A stretch of DNA of 64,000 nt from contig NC_084924.1 of the NCBI RefSeq assembly GCF_958298935.1, positions 5,456,001 to 5,520,000 of the forward strand, in the 5' to 3' direction. Shown piece after piece: positions 34,156-44,549 of the stretch (positions within the stretch are counted from its first letter, which is position 1; every line of letters starts with the position of its first letter). Under the pieces are notes generated by a model, which worked only from the letters and a program-made list of their open reading frames with translations, searched no databases and was not told the origin of the DNA. Origin of the DNA: Phragmites australis. Its lineage: Eukaryota > Streptophyta > Magnoliopsida > Poales > Poaceae. The position numbers were made by a program, and so were the translations under genes.

Positions 34156-37100
34156 TTAGAATGGAACTGAATTTTTATTGAACAAATACTTGGACAGTAA
34201 TGCAGCTTGCCTTTTCTTAGTAGTTCGTGCTGCAACTGGAAGGTTGTCTCCCTCTTGCCACTCAGGCTCCTTGCATTTGCTCTTGTAGTGACCAAATCCC
34301 TTGCATCTACCACATTGGTTTGACTTTGTGCCGGTGTCACTAGACGACTTAATCCTAGTAACTCTGGGCCTTCCTGCTGATCTTCCAAGCTTGGGAGGGA
34401 GCACTTAGAAACCCATGTCAACTTGAGGCCATTGCTCCTTGTCTCCCAAAGGAATGATAGAACTCTCATATGCCATTTTGAATCTAGCAACCGAGAAGTA
34501 TTCATGTACGTAGTTTTCTATTTTCAGCCTCCAAATGGAGGATATGAAAGCAATTGCATGGAGGCAAGGCTTCCCAGAAACCTGCCACTACCGACATGAA
34601 CATTGACGTTCGTTGAGCAATACAGCATACCTCCATGGTTTGTTAGTTCTAGGGTCAATCCCTGCTACCTCAGCATTGTCTCCACTCCTAAAGATTTCAT
34701 ACCTCAGGCTCCTACTCTTGGCATGGAGAGCCTTCACCACACTAGGTAAAATGTTACCTTGCAACCTATCTGCTATCATCTTTCTGCTGGACATCCGAAC
34801 CATTATCATCTGCCTTATCTTGTCGACTAAATCATCAAGTTGTAGCCCCTTTATATCTTTGATCCAATTATTGAAAGATTCAGCAATGTTATTGCACACA
34901 TACTCAACCTTGGACAGCTCTGAAAATTTGCTCCTTGTCCACAAATGTTTGTGATTTTTATTTAGAAAGGCAACAGCAGCAGAGCATGCTGTTCCAATCT
35001 CAGCCATTAAGCTTTGGTGCTTTTCAGGTACATAGGTCCATGCAGCCGGCCACATGTTCTTGTCAATTATGTCACCCCTATATTTCTTCTTGAAATTCCC
35101 AACAAGATGCTTAAAGCACTCCCTATGCTCAACACCAATATTGAAGACCTTGCTAACAGCAGACTCAAGTCCCTTTCCAGCATCAGTGTGTATCACCAAA
35201 CCAGGAGGTGTACCAATTGCATGTTTTAGTCTTTGCATAAACCATTCCCAGTTATCGAGTGTCTCCTTGTCAAACACCCCATAAGCCACCGGGAACAACC
35301 AGTTATGGCCATCGATTGCAGTAGCTGCAGCAAGCTAACCTGTGTACCTCCCATTCAAAAAAGTTGAGTCACATCCCAGATATGGCCTGCACCCTTTCAA
35401 GAATCCATCAATGCACGGCTTGAGGGCCACAAACAGTCTATTGAAGACCAACTTCCCATTGTGAGTCTTGACATCGATGTCAACAAAGCTACCTGGGTTG
35501 GCTCTTTCCACTGCTGCCTTGAATCTCCAAAGCCCTTTAAAACTATCATTCCATGATCCATGGATGCTATCCAGAGCCTTTTGCCTCCCATTCCACACTT
35601 TCCCATATCCCAATTGCACATTGTACTTCTTTTCCAACCTTTCTTGTAGCTTCCTAGATCCAATGTTTGGTTCTTCGATCAGTATGTCTTTCCCCCTATC
35701 TGCAATCCAAGACTGTGAAGCCATCTTGCCGGTAATCTTGCTTGTGGACATACATGTATGTTCATCTCCAATATTCATGATCTGCAAGAAAGCAAAGCAG
35801 TTAGAGTACATACAAATAGTACCATGAGTAAATGAAAAGACAGAAGCATAAGTACCTTGAAGGTTAGGCAATCTTTCAGCTTTTTTGCATGAATGAACCA
35901 TTGACAATCGTCACTGCTACAACATTTTGCCTTGTACCTTTTTCGATCGCTATAGATAACATCGACCTCAAATTCACGCTTAATGGCATGCTGCCTTATA
36001 GCAAGCTTGAATGTATCACTGTCAGCAAATGTGGCATCAATTTCAAAAGTTGGGTCCTCTCTGTCATGCACATACTCAGGAACAACATCACCTTCCTCAT
36101 CTTGAGGAAGCTCCTCATCTGGTACAGCAGCGGGGTCATGGTCATTAGGGACATCTAGGAAAAAAGTCTCACTAGGGGGGGCAACGGTGGGTCAACAACT
36201 CCGTACAGATGTTCCTCCTCAACACCAATTGGCTCATCTTCATCCAGGTCTATCTCAACAATAGCACCAGCAGTATTATCATCCCAAAACATTGCTTGCC
36301 ATGCTGATTTGTTCTTCACTTGATTGGTTGGGTTGGTGTTTGAATTTTGTGCTAGTGGTGCTTCATTTTCAGAACTTTGACAGTCCACCACATCCACAAA
36401 AAATCTTAGCTGCCTTGACATCGAACAAGACTCAACTAACTCAGCTAGCTCAGCATCTGTGGTCAGATTTATGAATTGACCTAAGCCATTAAGATGACAT
36501 ATGTTGGCTTTCTGATTTGTTCCCCATTGGTAAAACAAGCCAATCTCTTTCAACAGACAATTGAGTGTAAATATCCTGCTATCAACTACCGTGTCCCATT
36601 TTCTCCCTTTGCAATATGCCTTCACATCCTTCCTCATATATGATTGCATCTCAATAAACAAGCTATAATCTGCGACCCTGTAATACAACATTGTTTAACT
36701 ATCAACATGACTAAACTATTTTTTTTGATGGAAACTGGCAGGAGCACTGCCTATTCTGTTAGAAGAGAAGAATGATACAAAGTTCAGATGCCACAGCCAG
36801 CCAAAACTGAACCTGGGCTAGCGGCCAGGGGATCACTGGCCAGAGGTAAAAAGAAAGAAAAATGCTACACGATGGAAACAAGGAAAAACAACTGGGAATA
36901 AAGAGAGGATAAATTGTAACTCCTGGGCTTCCTTTGCCTCACCACTGAAGCCATGTCCTGGCCGCATGTGCAGCAAGAGAAGGACGGGGAACGTGAGACC
37001 ACTTACCCTTCACGGTTTTTTTCCAGATCAACCATTCTTCAACTTCGGCGGAGGCGTCGTCCTTGGGGGCGAGTGACTCCTGGAGCACGGGTGGCAGCAG

Positions 37101-37190
37101 CCGGAGGGGCGAGTTGGGCGAAGAACGAACGGGAGGGGTGGGGACAAAGAGGGAGAAGAAGGTAGGAGATTGGCGCGAGCTTGGCGCCAA
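34156..37190 (-). pseudogene. MuDR-type MULE transposase, disrupted
   Basis: Reading the minus strand, a first exon (37190 to about 37010) ends at GTAAGT and the main exon starts near 36680. A MuDR DNA-binding domain is at 36071-35856 (FKLAIRQHAIKREFEVDVIY), followed by a GT-AG intron (35855-35782). The DDE core has GCDSTFLNGRY, VIHTDAGKGL, ECFKHL and NNIAESFNNW. A SWIM finger (CSC...CLH) and a zinc knuckle CGRCKGFGHYKSKC follow. Lesions: a frameshift at a seven-C run near 36174-36180, TAG at 35335-35337 after GRYTG, TAG at 34588-34590 inside the SWIM finger, and TAA near 34406. It is therefore not an active transposase as it stands. Confidence 0.88.
36716..36930 (-). mobile_element. Possible LINE 3'-end fragment
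   Basis: On the minus strand the segment ends AGTGCTCCTGCCAGTTTCCATC followed by a run of A, like the 3' ends of grass LINE copies. It lies in the first intron of the MULE transposase. No LINE protein is encoded. Confidence 0.35.
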
Positions 37191-37233
37191 TTTGCTTCGG
37201 GCGGGAGGCTTCGGGCGGCTCCCGTCTTCCTCT

Positions 37234-37456
37234 ATGCGTGACAGGAAGGGCCGAAAGGGCGAGTTGGGAGAAGAACGAACGGGAGGGGTAGTTTGGTCCC
37301 AGTAAACGACGCTAGACGTCTGTGAGGGTGAGAAGTTGGCTGCGATGGTATGGATGGGAGATTTTGGAAGCTGCGATGGTATGGATGGAAGGGGGGCCGT
37401 TTTGATGGTATTATTGGGTACCAGCTCAAGTTTGATGGTACAGATGAAATTTCCTG
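37234..37456 (-). repeat. MULE right terminal inverted repeat
   Basis: Reverse complement of 32722-32936. It ends ATGAAATTTCCTG directly before the target duplicate AATTTATTG. Confidence 0.92.
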
Positions 37457-37489
37457 AATTTATTGCTCTCTATATGATGTGATAATCTT

Positions 37490-37860
37490 GTATATAGCAA
37501 TATGATATTATGCATTATGAGTAGCCTGAAACAACACATACATAATTTTTGCATAATCCAGTCCATGAGTTACGAGCATCGATAATTTATAACTAAAGAA
37601 AACTTGCGTGCCCAGGGTCCTTGCATGGCTGGATTATCAGATATCACCATAGTTTGCATCACTCTCCCTCCACACCGTGCCAATATAATGTTGTGTTGTA
37701 ATATCAAGCGAGTCCTCGACTACAAGTCTAGATGCTTCAACACGTCGAGATTGTTAGTCAAAGAAAGGTGAGGAAAGAAAAAGATGGTCATTACACGACT
37801 GGTGCTACGAGTCCAAATTACCATGCCGGGAAAATGGTAACCTTAGGGTATCTTCTAATT
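37490..37860. repeat. Duplicated P450-flank block, copy 2 (second half)
   Basis: Colinear with 22030-22310, as described for copy 1. The first half of this copy is at 32385-32425, on the other side of the MULE and its target duplicate. Confidence 0.68.
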
Positions 37861-37865
37861 ACGGT

Positions 37866-38949
37866 CCAGGATATCCGGTCGCCTCACAGTGCACATCAGA
37901 TTAAAGCAACAAGGCATTTTTACGGCGTCAATTTAGCTTAGCGCGAGTTTTTGCTCCGGTCAAATTCAAACACAAACTCAAATAGGAAATTGCATGCATG
38001 GTATTGGTTGAGATCTTGCCTTTTACGGTTGTGAAATCTGCAACTTACGCTTTTCACGAGAGAAACAAATCTAGGTATGTAGCTGGAGATCATGATTTGA
38101 GCTAAGGTACGTAGTTGTCTACATGCCGGCTAAAAATCCTGCAATCACTCTCGATATTATCTATCTATTATTTTACTAAAAACAAAGTTAAAAAACTACC
38201 TCTTTCACTCTTAAAGCTAAGAAATTACCACAGCGAAAAAAAGAAAAGATCTACGCTATTTATTATAGTGAATCTATACTACAATCTGAAAATTAGAATC
38301 TAACGTTGATACAAAAGAGTCGTACTAGAAAGGAAGAGTTCCTACCGAGGACAAAAGAAGAGGAAACTACCGTTCCTTCAAAAAGACAAAAAAGAAGAAA
38401 ACGAAACGAAAGAAACGCGCACGTTACCGAAGCGGTCGCCCGCGTCAGCTCCCGGAAGGCCACATTTCCGCATAAAAAATGAATTGAGAAAACGTGCAAA
38501 TTTCTCTAATTCCATAATATTCAAAGATATTACGAATAGATACACATCAATATATAATACAAAATCGTCGCTGCACGAAACACCGCGAGGCTCGACGCGG
38601 CACGCGAGCCGCCACTCCGCAACCCGCGGCGCCACCAATACGCCCTTATCCTCTGCTCGCGTCTTGCCTGCGCGCCGGCGCCGCCACCCAGAAGTCGCCG
38701 CCCGCAGCAGCTGTCTGTCCTCCGCCGCGGTTTCCCACATAGAACACTACCGTCCCTCGCGGCCCCGCGGACCCGCTGAAGCGTGCTCCTCCTTCCTCTC
38801 CACCACGCGAACCCGTCGCTTGCCGTCCGCCGTACGCGCACTGGATGGCCCGCAATCCGGCATCCTCGCCCAGCCCGTCGAACACTGCCCTCACTGCACG
38901 TCCGCGTGGCACGAGGTGAGGTCAATCGGGCAGCTTTTTAAAAGAAGAC
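37866..38949. other. Intergenic, with a GC-rich open stretch
   Basis: 37.9-38.4 kb is AT-rich and shows nothing recognisable. 38560-38930 is GC-rich and open on both strands (for example plus 38484-38984, 166 aa, Arg/Ser-rich), but no domain is seen and it runs into the foldback element. It could be a diverged exon or a CpG-rich 5' region. Confidence 0.3.
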
Positions 38950-38958
38950 CAATAATAA

Positions 38959-39899
38959 GGGAAAAATGCACAAACCCTCCATAAGTCACTCTATTTTTAA
39001 GATTCACCCCCATAAGCTATTTTGTTGCAAAAATCCCCCCAACAGTAATTTAGATTTGCAAAAACCCCCCAGCAATTGTTTAATCCAGAAAATAGGTTTT
39101 CTTTAATATAAAAAATATATAAATTCTTTAATAATTTAGATAAAGGTTTTAAAAATGATTCCTTTGGTGAAATAAATAAAATGAAATATTTTTAATTCTA
39201 TTAATCTTATATATATGTTTTTCAATGATAAAATAAATGTTTTAATTATGTCCCTTAGAGGAATAAGGATATAATTTTATTTATTATTTGTGTTCACAAA
39301 TAACAACAAATCAATGGAGACTGATGCTAAATCTTGCCGAACTCTCTGCATCTACGGCGGAAGAGAGGCTGAGCGCTGGAATGCGGCCAAGTGCCATGCC
39401 AATGGGTAGGCCGGCCGAACAAATTAGAGAAGATTCCCTTTATACCATTACAACTTATACGTTTGCCTTGTGTGTTATCTAAAATTAAAAACATAGAAAA
39501 CCTAGAAAAATTAAAAATTCCCTTTATTTTCTAATTATTTACCATTTTTCCATAATTAAAAATATAGAAAACCTATTAAAACATTATTCTAGATTTTCTA
39601 ATTTTTTCTCATAATTAAAACATTTATTTTATCATTGAAAAACATATATATAAGATTGATAGAATTAAAAACATTTCATTTTATTTATTTCACCAAAGGA
39701 ATCATTTTTAAAACCTTTATCTAAATTATTAAAGAATTTACATATTTTTTATATTAAAGAAAACCTATTTTCTGGATTAAACAATTGATGGGGGGGGTTT
39801 GCAAATCTAAATTACTGTTGGGGGGTTTTTGCAACAAAATGGTTTATGGGGGTGAATCAAAAAATGGAGTGACTTATGAGGGGTTTGTACATTTTTCCC
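38959..39899. mobile_element. MULE-type foldback element (941 bp)
   Basis: The ends GGGAAAAATGCACAAACCC and GGGTTTGTACATTTTTCCC begin inverted repeats of about 310 bp each, nearly complementary throughout. A 9-bp direct repeat CAATAATAA flanks it (38950-38958, 39900-39908), as expected for Mutator-type insertion. The interior is AT-rich except for a GC-rich island at about 39335-39425. Confidence 0.88.
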
Positions 39900-39908
39900 C
39901 AATAATAA

Positions 39909-40224
39909 TGACCGAGTGTCACGTGCTATCACTTATTCAACGGCGACAGGTATAGATCTGTAGATTTTCGGAACATATTTATAAATTTCGAAAATAAAAA
40001 ATATATAAATAAAAATGTTTGGCCGGGGATCGTTGAAGGTTGAAGTCACCCGTGGACCATCGTAACTGCGCCAGTAGTGTTGGGCCGTGTTTACGTAGGC
40101 CCATTAATCATCCCACCCACCTTTCCCAGCATTGCTCTCGCTAGATGGGCTACTGGGCTGCGCGGGAAGGCACGTGTACGGAGACACAGAGATGCTTGGT
40201 TTGTTTAGCTCAAGCTCTGAAATG
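39909..40224. other. Intergenic, no gene seen
   Basis: Mixed-composition sequence without recognised features. Confidence 0.4.
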
Positions 40225-40667
40225 ATCACGACGGTAAGTGACCGAAAGATGTGCTAGCAATGAGACCTTGTCTTGGTGGTTGAGTGGCTCATCTGGTTTG
40301 AGATCTTGCCTTGGTGGCTTAGTGGCTTAAGAGTCATAACTGGGTGTCGACCGGAAACATATCATTAGTGGAGCTCCAACGTGGACTATAACTGATATTC
40401 ATGCTATTAATATCACAGGATAAAAATCCCTTGTGCTGAGTTTATCTCTCTACCTTATTTACGTTTTTGCATTTACATACTTATATTTTACCTTAGTAGA
40501 GTATGTTACAATTTTTTTAACAATAAAGTAGACACACTAGATAAAACTAAAACACATTTAGATAAAAATTAAAATAGGTTTATATTGTAAAGTTTTTAGA
40601 GCCAATTTAGTTTATGTTTCTATACGTCCTAATTCAACCTCTTCTAAAGACATCACTGTTCCTCACA
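40225..40667 (+). mobile_element. 3' remnant of the gag-only LTR family
   Basis: GGTAAGTGACCGAAAG, GAGACCTTGTCTTGGTGG, GTGGCTTAAGAGTCATAACT and the ending AAGACATCACTGTTCCTCACA parallel the last ~440 bp of the LTRs at 23.57-24.02 kb and 28.17-28.62 kb. No second LTR or interior is present, so it is a truncated or solo LTR. Confidence 0.85.
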
Positions 40668-40789
40668 ACGTTGTCATATCAAACATGCTTTAGACAAGCC
40701 ACAGCACACATATAAGACAAACTCATTTTGATTTTAGTTGTGCTACCAATACTTGATAATACGCATCAAAACAAATACATGTACACAAT

Positions 40790-40905
40790 TTGAATATTAA
40801 TTTGGAGCATAAATAATTTTCTCTTTCACTAATATAATTATTATCTTTTTTCTAATTTTATATGTTATATAACTAAATGACACTAATCCCATAAAAAACT
40901 AATTA
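40790..40905 (+). repeat. Dispersed AT-rich repeat, copy 2
   Basis: Reverse complement of 12285-12395; shared words include TCTAATTTTATATGT and AACTAAATGA. Confidence 0.6.
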
Positions 40906-40964
40906 GTGTGGATCAACGGGCTACTTTCGTTTAACAACCGAGTGAAATTGACGTATTTGTAGTA

Positions 40965-41205
40965 GCGAAAGCATAATCTATAGCCCATATGCAAGCAACA
41001 GATATCGAAGCTGTCACCGCAAGCATCATCGGCGCTAGTGAAATTCAATGCATGTCGTGAGACGTGACAGAACAGAGACATTCGTGCCAAGTATATCGCA
41101 ATCTCACATCAGTCTCCTTCACGACAGTAAGGTTGCCGTTCACAGTTTACACCCTGTTATTAGGTCTTTAAGTAAAAGCCGAGTTCAAACAAACAGTGAA
41201 ACAGA
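40965..41205. repeat. Duplicated block upstream of the third P450
   Basis: 40965-41118 (CGAAAGCATAATCTATA through ATCTCACATCAGT) is nearly identical to 46472-46630. 41122-41205 (GACAGTAAGGTTGCC through AAACAAACAG) matches 45718-45808. In the second place the two parts are in swapped order and 0.7 kb apart. Confidence 0.8.
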
Positions 41206-41241
41206 GCTAGTTCTGTGACTATCAAGTATCCACTGAACAAT

Positions 41242-41277
41242 TTTGCTGACGCCTAGGTCTTTGACTTCGTCAGCAAA
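41242..41277. promoter_or_regulatory. 10-bp palindrome with TGACG cores
   Basis: TTTGCTGACG and CGTCAGCAAA form a perfect 10-bp inverted repeat around 16 bases, about 0.6 kb upstream of the third P450. Two further CGTCA cores lie at 41648-41652 and 41663-41667, nearer its start, and a TATA-like CTTTATATATGC lies near 41747. TGACG is the core of as-1-like sites bound by TGA bZIP factors. Confidence 0.45.
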
Positions 41278-41846
41278 TGAAGTATACTGAGATGACACGC
41301 TACTCACGGACAATGGTCTTGCTTGGCCTCTCCCAGAGTCCCAGTCAGTTGCTGCAGCGACTTTGCTCTTATGAATTTTACAATCATCTAAACTGAATCA
41401 GCTGCGCAGGATCAAATAAACTAACTAATCTTACCGATCGAGTTTCTTGTTTCCCAGGGACGAAGCCTAGTACTCTAGTGTTAGTCGTTCAGACTTCGCC
41501 GTCCGAGTTGGCCTTTGCGAGCCCAGGAAGATGCTGGGACTGAGAACCGCGATGACGAGGGAAAACGAGCCACTGCTCTCGAGCTAACAAACGCATCCAC
41601 TCAAATCTCTCTGACAAACATGAGCTACGCGAACTATCCTCTCCAGACGTCAGCAACTGCGTCGTCAGCAAATGCGTATGCAGAATTGTACGACAAGCTT
41701 AGCCTTCAAGTTGCGGATCCAAGTCAACGCTTGGATCTTGGTGTCTTTATATATGCAGCCATGCAGGATGACGCCACATACAAACACCACAAGTTGCGAT
41801 CGACCAATCAGAAGCTCATCGTCATCACTTCCCCTGCTCCACAGTC

Positions 41847-44549
41847 ATGGATAAGGCCTACGTGGCCATCCTCACCTTTGCATTCCTATTCCTGGCCCAC
41901 TACCTCGTTGGCCGCAGCAATGGCAATAGTGGCAAGGGCAAGGGCGCGCAGTAGCTGCCGCCGAGCCCTCCGGCCATCTCGTTCCTCGGACACCACCTCG
42001 TCAAGAGGCCGTTCCACGCGGCGCTGACCCGTCTCGCCGTGCACCACGATCAGAACCGGTCTTGAGGGGGTCGAGCGAGACGACTGCCTTGAACCCCTAA
42101 AATCGAGGATTTCTCTTTATGTATCTGTGTATAATATATATATCTATACCTAACAGTCCATACGATAACATATAAAACTACTTCTAGAGTAGTAGCTAGA
42201 CTTAGTAGTCCGTACGGTAGAACACAAGTAGTCTAGTTCCTCCGACCCATAAAAATTCAAATAACCTGTTTGTCTAGCCTATTTAGTTGTTTGCTTGTTT
42301 CATGTTTTCTTCTGTAAAGACAGTCTCATTTCTTGCGTTTCGTGTGACTACGACTCCAAGGCATCCCGTATGTCCGCAGCTTCGATCGAGGACATGCATT
42401 AGCCATTGCTATATGAGTTTTCGTCGCTGGTTTTTCTGCTCTAGAGTTTCTACTTCACCTCAAATAGATCCGACTCTTGTTGAGATCGCATGTTTGAAAT
42501 ATGAAAATATCCATGCTTGCTCCAACGATCAATGGGTTCAGCGTTTGTACTGCGGTACTGGCACCTGCAAGCACATAGCTCCAAAGCTACTATAGTTGCA
42601 AGCTAACTGCTGCATGTACCGATGGGTAACTAGAGCCGCACGCAGCAAGTTGTACATAAGCATATAAGTATCTCTACCTATCTAGTATGTATTAACGCAA
42701 GCATACGTGCATGTACTCTGATCCCTCACAATTTTGCTTAGTATTTACGATAATTTTGTTCCAGCTTACCGTAACGGATGCATTCTAAGTTGTTCAAATT
42801 TATTGTAAATACTCGTAAACTCTACTAAAATATTATCTTTGTAATTAATATATAAATATTTTAATATTTATGTTTAATTGGGCTTTGGTTTTAGTTCGCC
42901 CCGAGCCACTGAAATCTCGGGACCGGCACCGGTCATGGTCCGGTCTTTTCCATGCGCATGGGTCCCGCCGCGCCGTGATCGTGTCCTCGCCGGAGTGCGC
43001 CAGGGAGTGCTTCACGGAGCACGACGTGGCCTTCGCGAACTGCCCGTGGTTCGCCTCGCAGCGGCTCGTGTCCTTCGACGGCGCCATGCTCGCATTGTCC
43101 AGCTACGGCCCTTACTGACGCAACCTCCGCCGCGTCGCTGCCGTGCAGCTCCTCTCCGAGCACCGTGTCGGCTGCATGACCGGCCCCATCTCCGCCGAGG
43201 TGCGCCCCGTGGTTTGGAGGATGAACCGCGCCGCCGCCGGCGGTGCCGCGCGCATCCAGCTGAAGCGGATGTTGTTCGAGCTCTTCCTCAGCGTCCTGAT
43301 GGAGACCATCGCGCAGACCAAGACGTCCCGCACCGAGGCGAGCGCTGACACGGATATGTCACCGGAGGCTCACGAGTTCAAGCAGATCGTCGACGAGATC
43401 GTGCCGTACCTCGGCACGGCCAACCGGCGGGACTACCTACCGGTGCTGCAGTGGTTCGTTGTGTTCGGCGTGAGGAACAAGATCCTGGCGGCGGTGAGCA
43501 GAAGGGACGCATTCCTGCGGCGTCTCATCGACGCGGAGCAGCGGAGGCTGGACGACGGCCGCGAGAGCGAGAAGAAAAGCATGATCGCCGTGCTGCTCAC
43601 TTTGCAGAAGTCAGAGCCGGAGGTCTACACCGATACCATGATCATTTCGCTGTGCTCGGTGAGTGTTTCTTCTAATTTTTCCTCTCTTAGAGCAAAGTTT
43701 CATTAGCATTTCTCTGTCCATTGATTGCTTGTCTTTTCATTTCTGAATTGATCGATGGTGAGTCAGTTTGAGTCAATGGCTTCCTGATCAGTAGCCCTTT
43801 CACTCGGTTAAGTCATTAGCAGTTTGGGCTAAAGTCTGAACCCCTTCCAACACTTGTTCTGTTTACCAAATCTGTGTGGTAATTATCACTGAAGTCCTTT
43901 CTATTTTGTTTGAAGAACTTATTTGTCGCCGGAACAGAGACCACGTCGAACACGTCAGAATGGGCCATGTCGCTCCTGCTCAACCACCCACCCCGAGGCG
44001 CTCAAGAAGGCGAAGTCCAAGATCGACGCGGCCGTCGGCACCTCCCGCCTGCTCACCGCAGACGACGTGCCGCGCCTCGGCTACCTACACTGCGTCATTG
44101 CGTCATCAGCGAGACGCTCCGGCTGTACCCGGCCGCGCCGCTTCTGCTGCCGCACGAGTCCTCCGCGGACTGCAAGGTCGGCGGCTACGACGTGCCCCGC
44201 GACACGATGCTGCTCGTGAACGCGTACGCCATCCACCGGGACCCCGCGGTGTGGGAGGACCCGGCAGAGTTCAGGCCGGAGCGCTTCGAGGACGGCAAGG
44301 CCGAGGGCCGGCCGGCTCCTTATGCCGTTCGGGATGGGACGGCGCAAGTGCCCCGGGGAGACGCTCGCGCTGCGGACCATCGGCCTGGTGCTCGGCATGC
44401 TGATCCAGTGCTTCGACTGGGACAGGGTCGACGGCGTCGAGGTTGACATGGCCGAGGGCACCGCCGGGCTGATCATGCCCAGGGCCGTCCCATTGGAGGC
44501 CATGTGCAAGCCTCGTGCGGTTATGCGTGATATTCGTCAGGTGCTCTGA
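41847..44549 (+). pseudogene. CYP81A-type cytochrome P450, heavily disrupted
   Basis: Exon 1 starts MDKAYVAILTFAFLFLAHYL at 41847 but has TAG at 41952. It is interrupted at 42049-42959 by unrelated DNA and resumes with GSRRAVIVSS. A TGA at 43116 replaces the Trp codon in the YWRNLRR region. Exon 1 ends at 43658 with a GTGAGTG donor. Exon 2 (43916-44549) has AGTETT, ETLR, PERF and FGMGRRKCPG, but three short tandem duplications shift its frame: 4 bp near 43985, 8 bp (TGCGTCAT twice) at 44091-44106, and 4 bp (CCGG) near 44308-44315. It was once a full-length gene with the same intron position as the intact copy. Confidence 0.93.
42049..42959. other. ~911-bp insertion inside the third P450
   Basis: It starts ATCAGAACCGGTC and ends near GGTCCGGTCTTTTCCATGCG. 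It replaces about 30 bp of P450 exon 1 (the stretch between the AVHH and GSR residues). The ends are only weakly complementary (ACCGGTC/GACCGG) and no target duplication is visible. There is no protein signature and I cannot assign a family. Confidence 0.7.

Larger units (their letters stand above)
32722..37456 (-). mobile_element. Mutator-like element (MULE), with captured host exons
   Basis: The element is 4,735 bp, bounded by inverted repeats of about 215 bp (32722-32936 and 37234-37456) that are about 96% identical by eye. The perfect 9-bp target duplication AATTTATTG lies at 32713-32721 and 37457-37465. Long TIRs and a 9-bp duplication define a MULE. Inside, on the minus strand, is a MuDR-type transposase gene. 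At the opposite end, on the plus strand, are exon-like fragments of a host gene (33018-33584). Carrying both a transposase gene and captured exons is less common than the transposase-free Pack-MULE form. Confidence 0.95.

Noticed and set aside
34613..34954. Plus-strand ORF antisense to the MULE transposase
   Set aside because: It overlaps the DDE region on the opposite strand and has no own motif. The same holds for 35468-35827.
38484..38984. 166-aa Arg/Ser-rich ORF as a gene
   Set aside because: Open on both strands because of GC content, no domain, and it runs into the foldback transposon.
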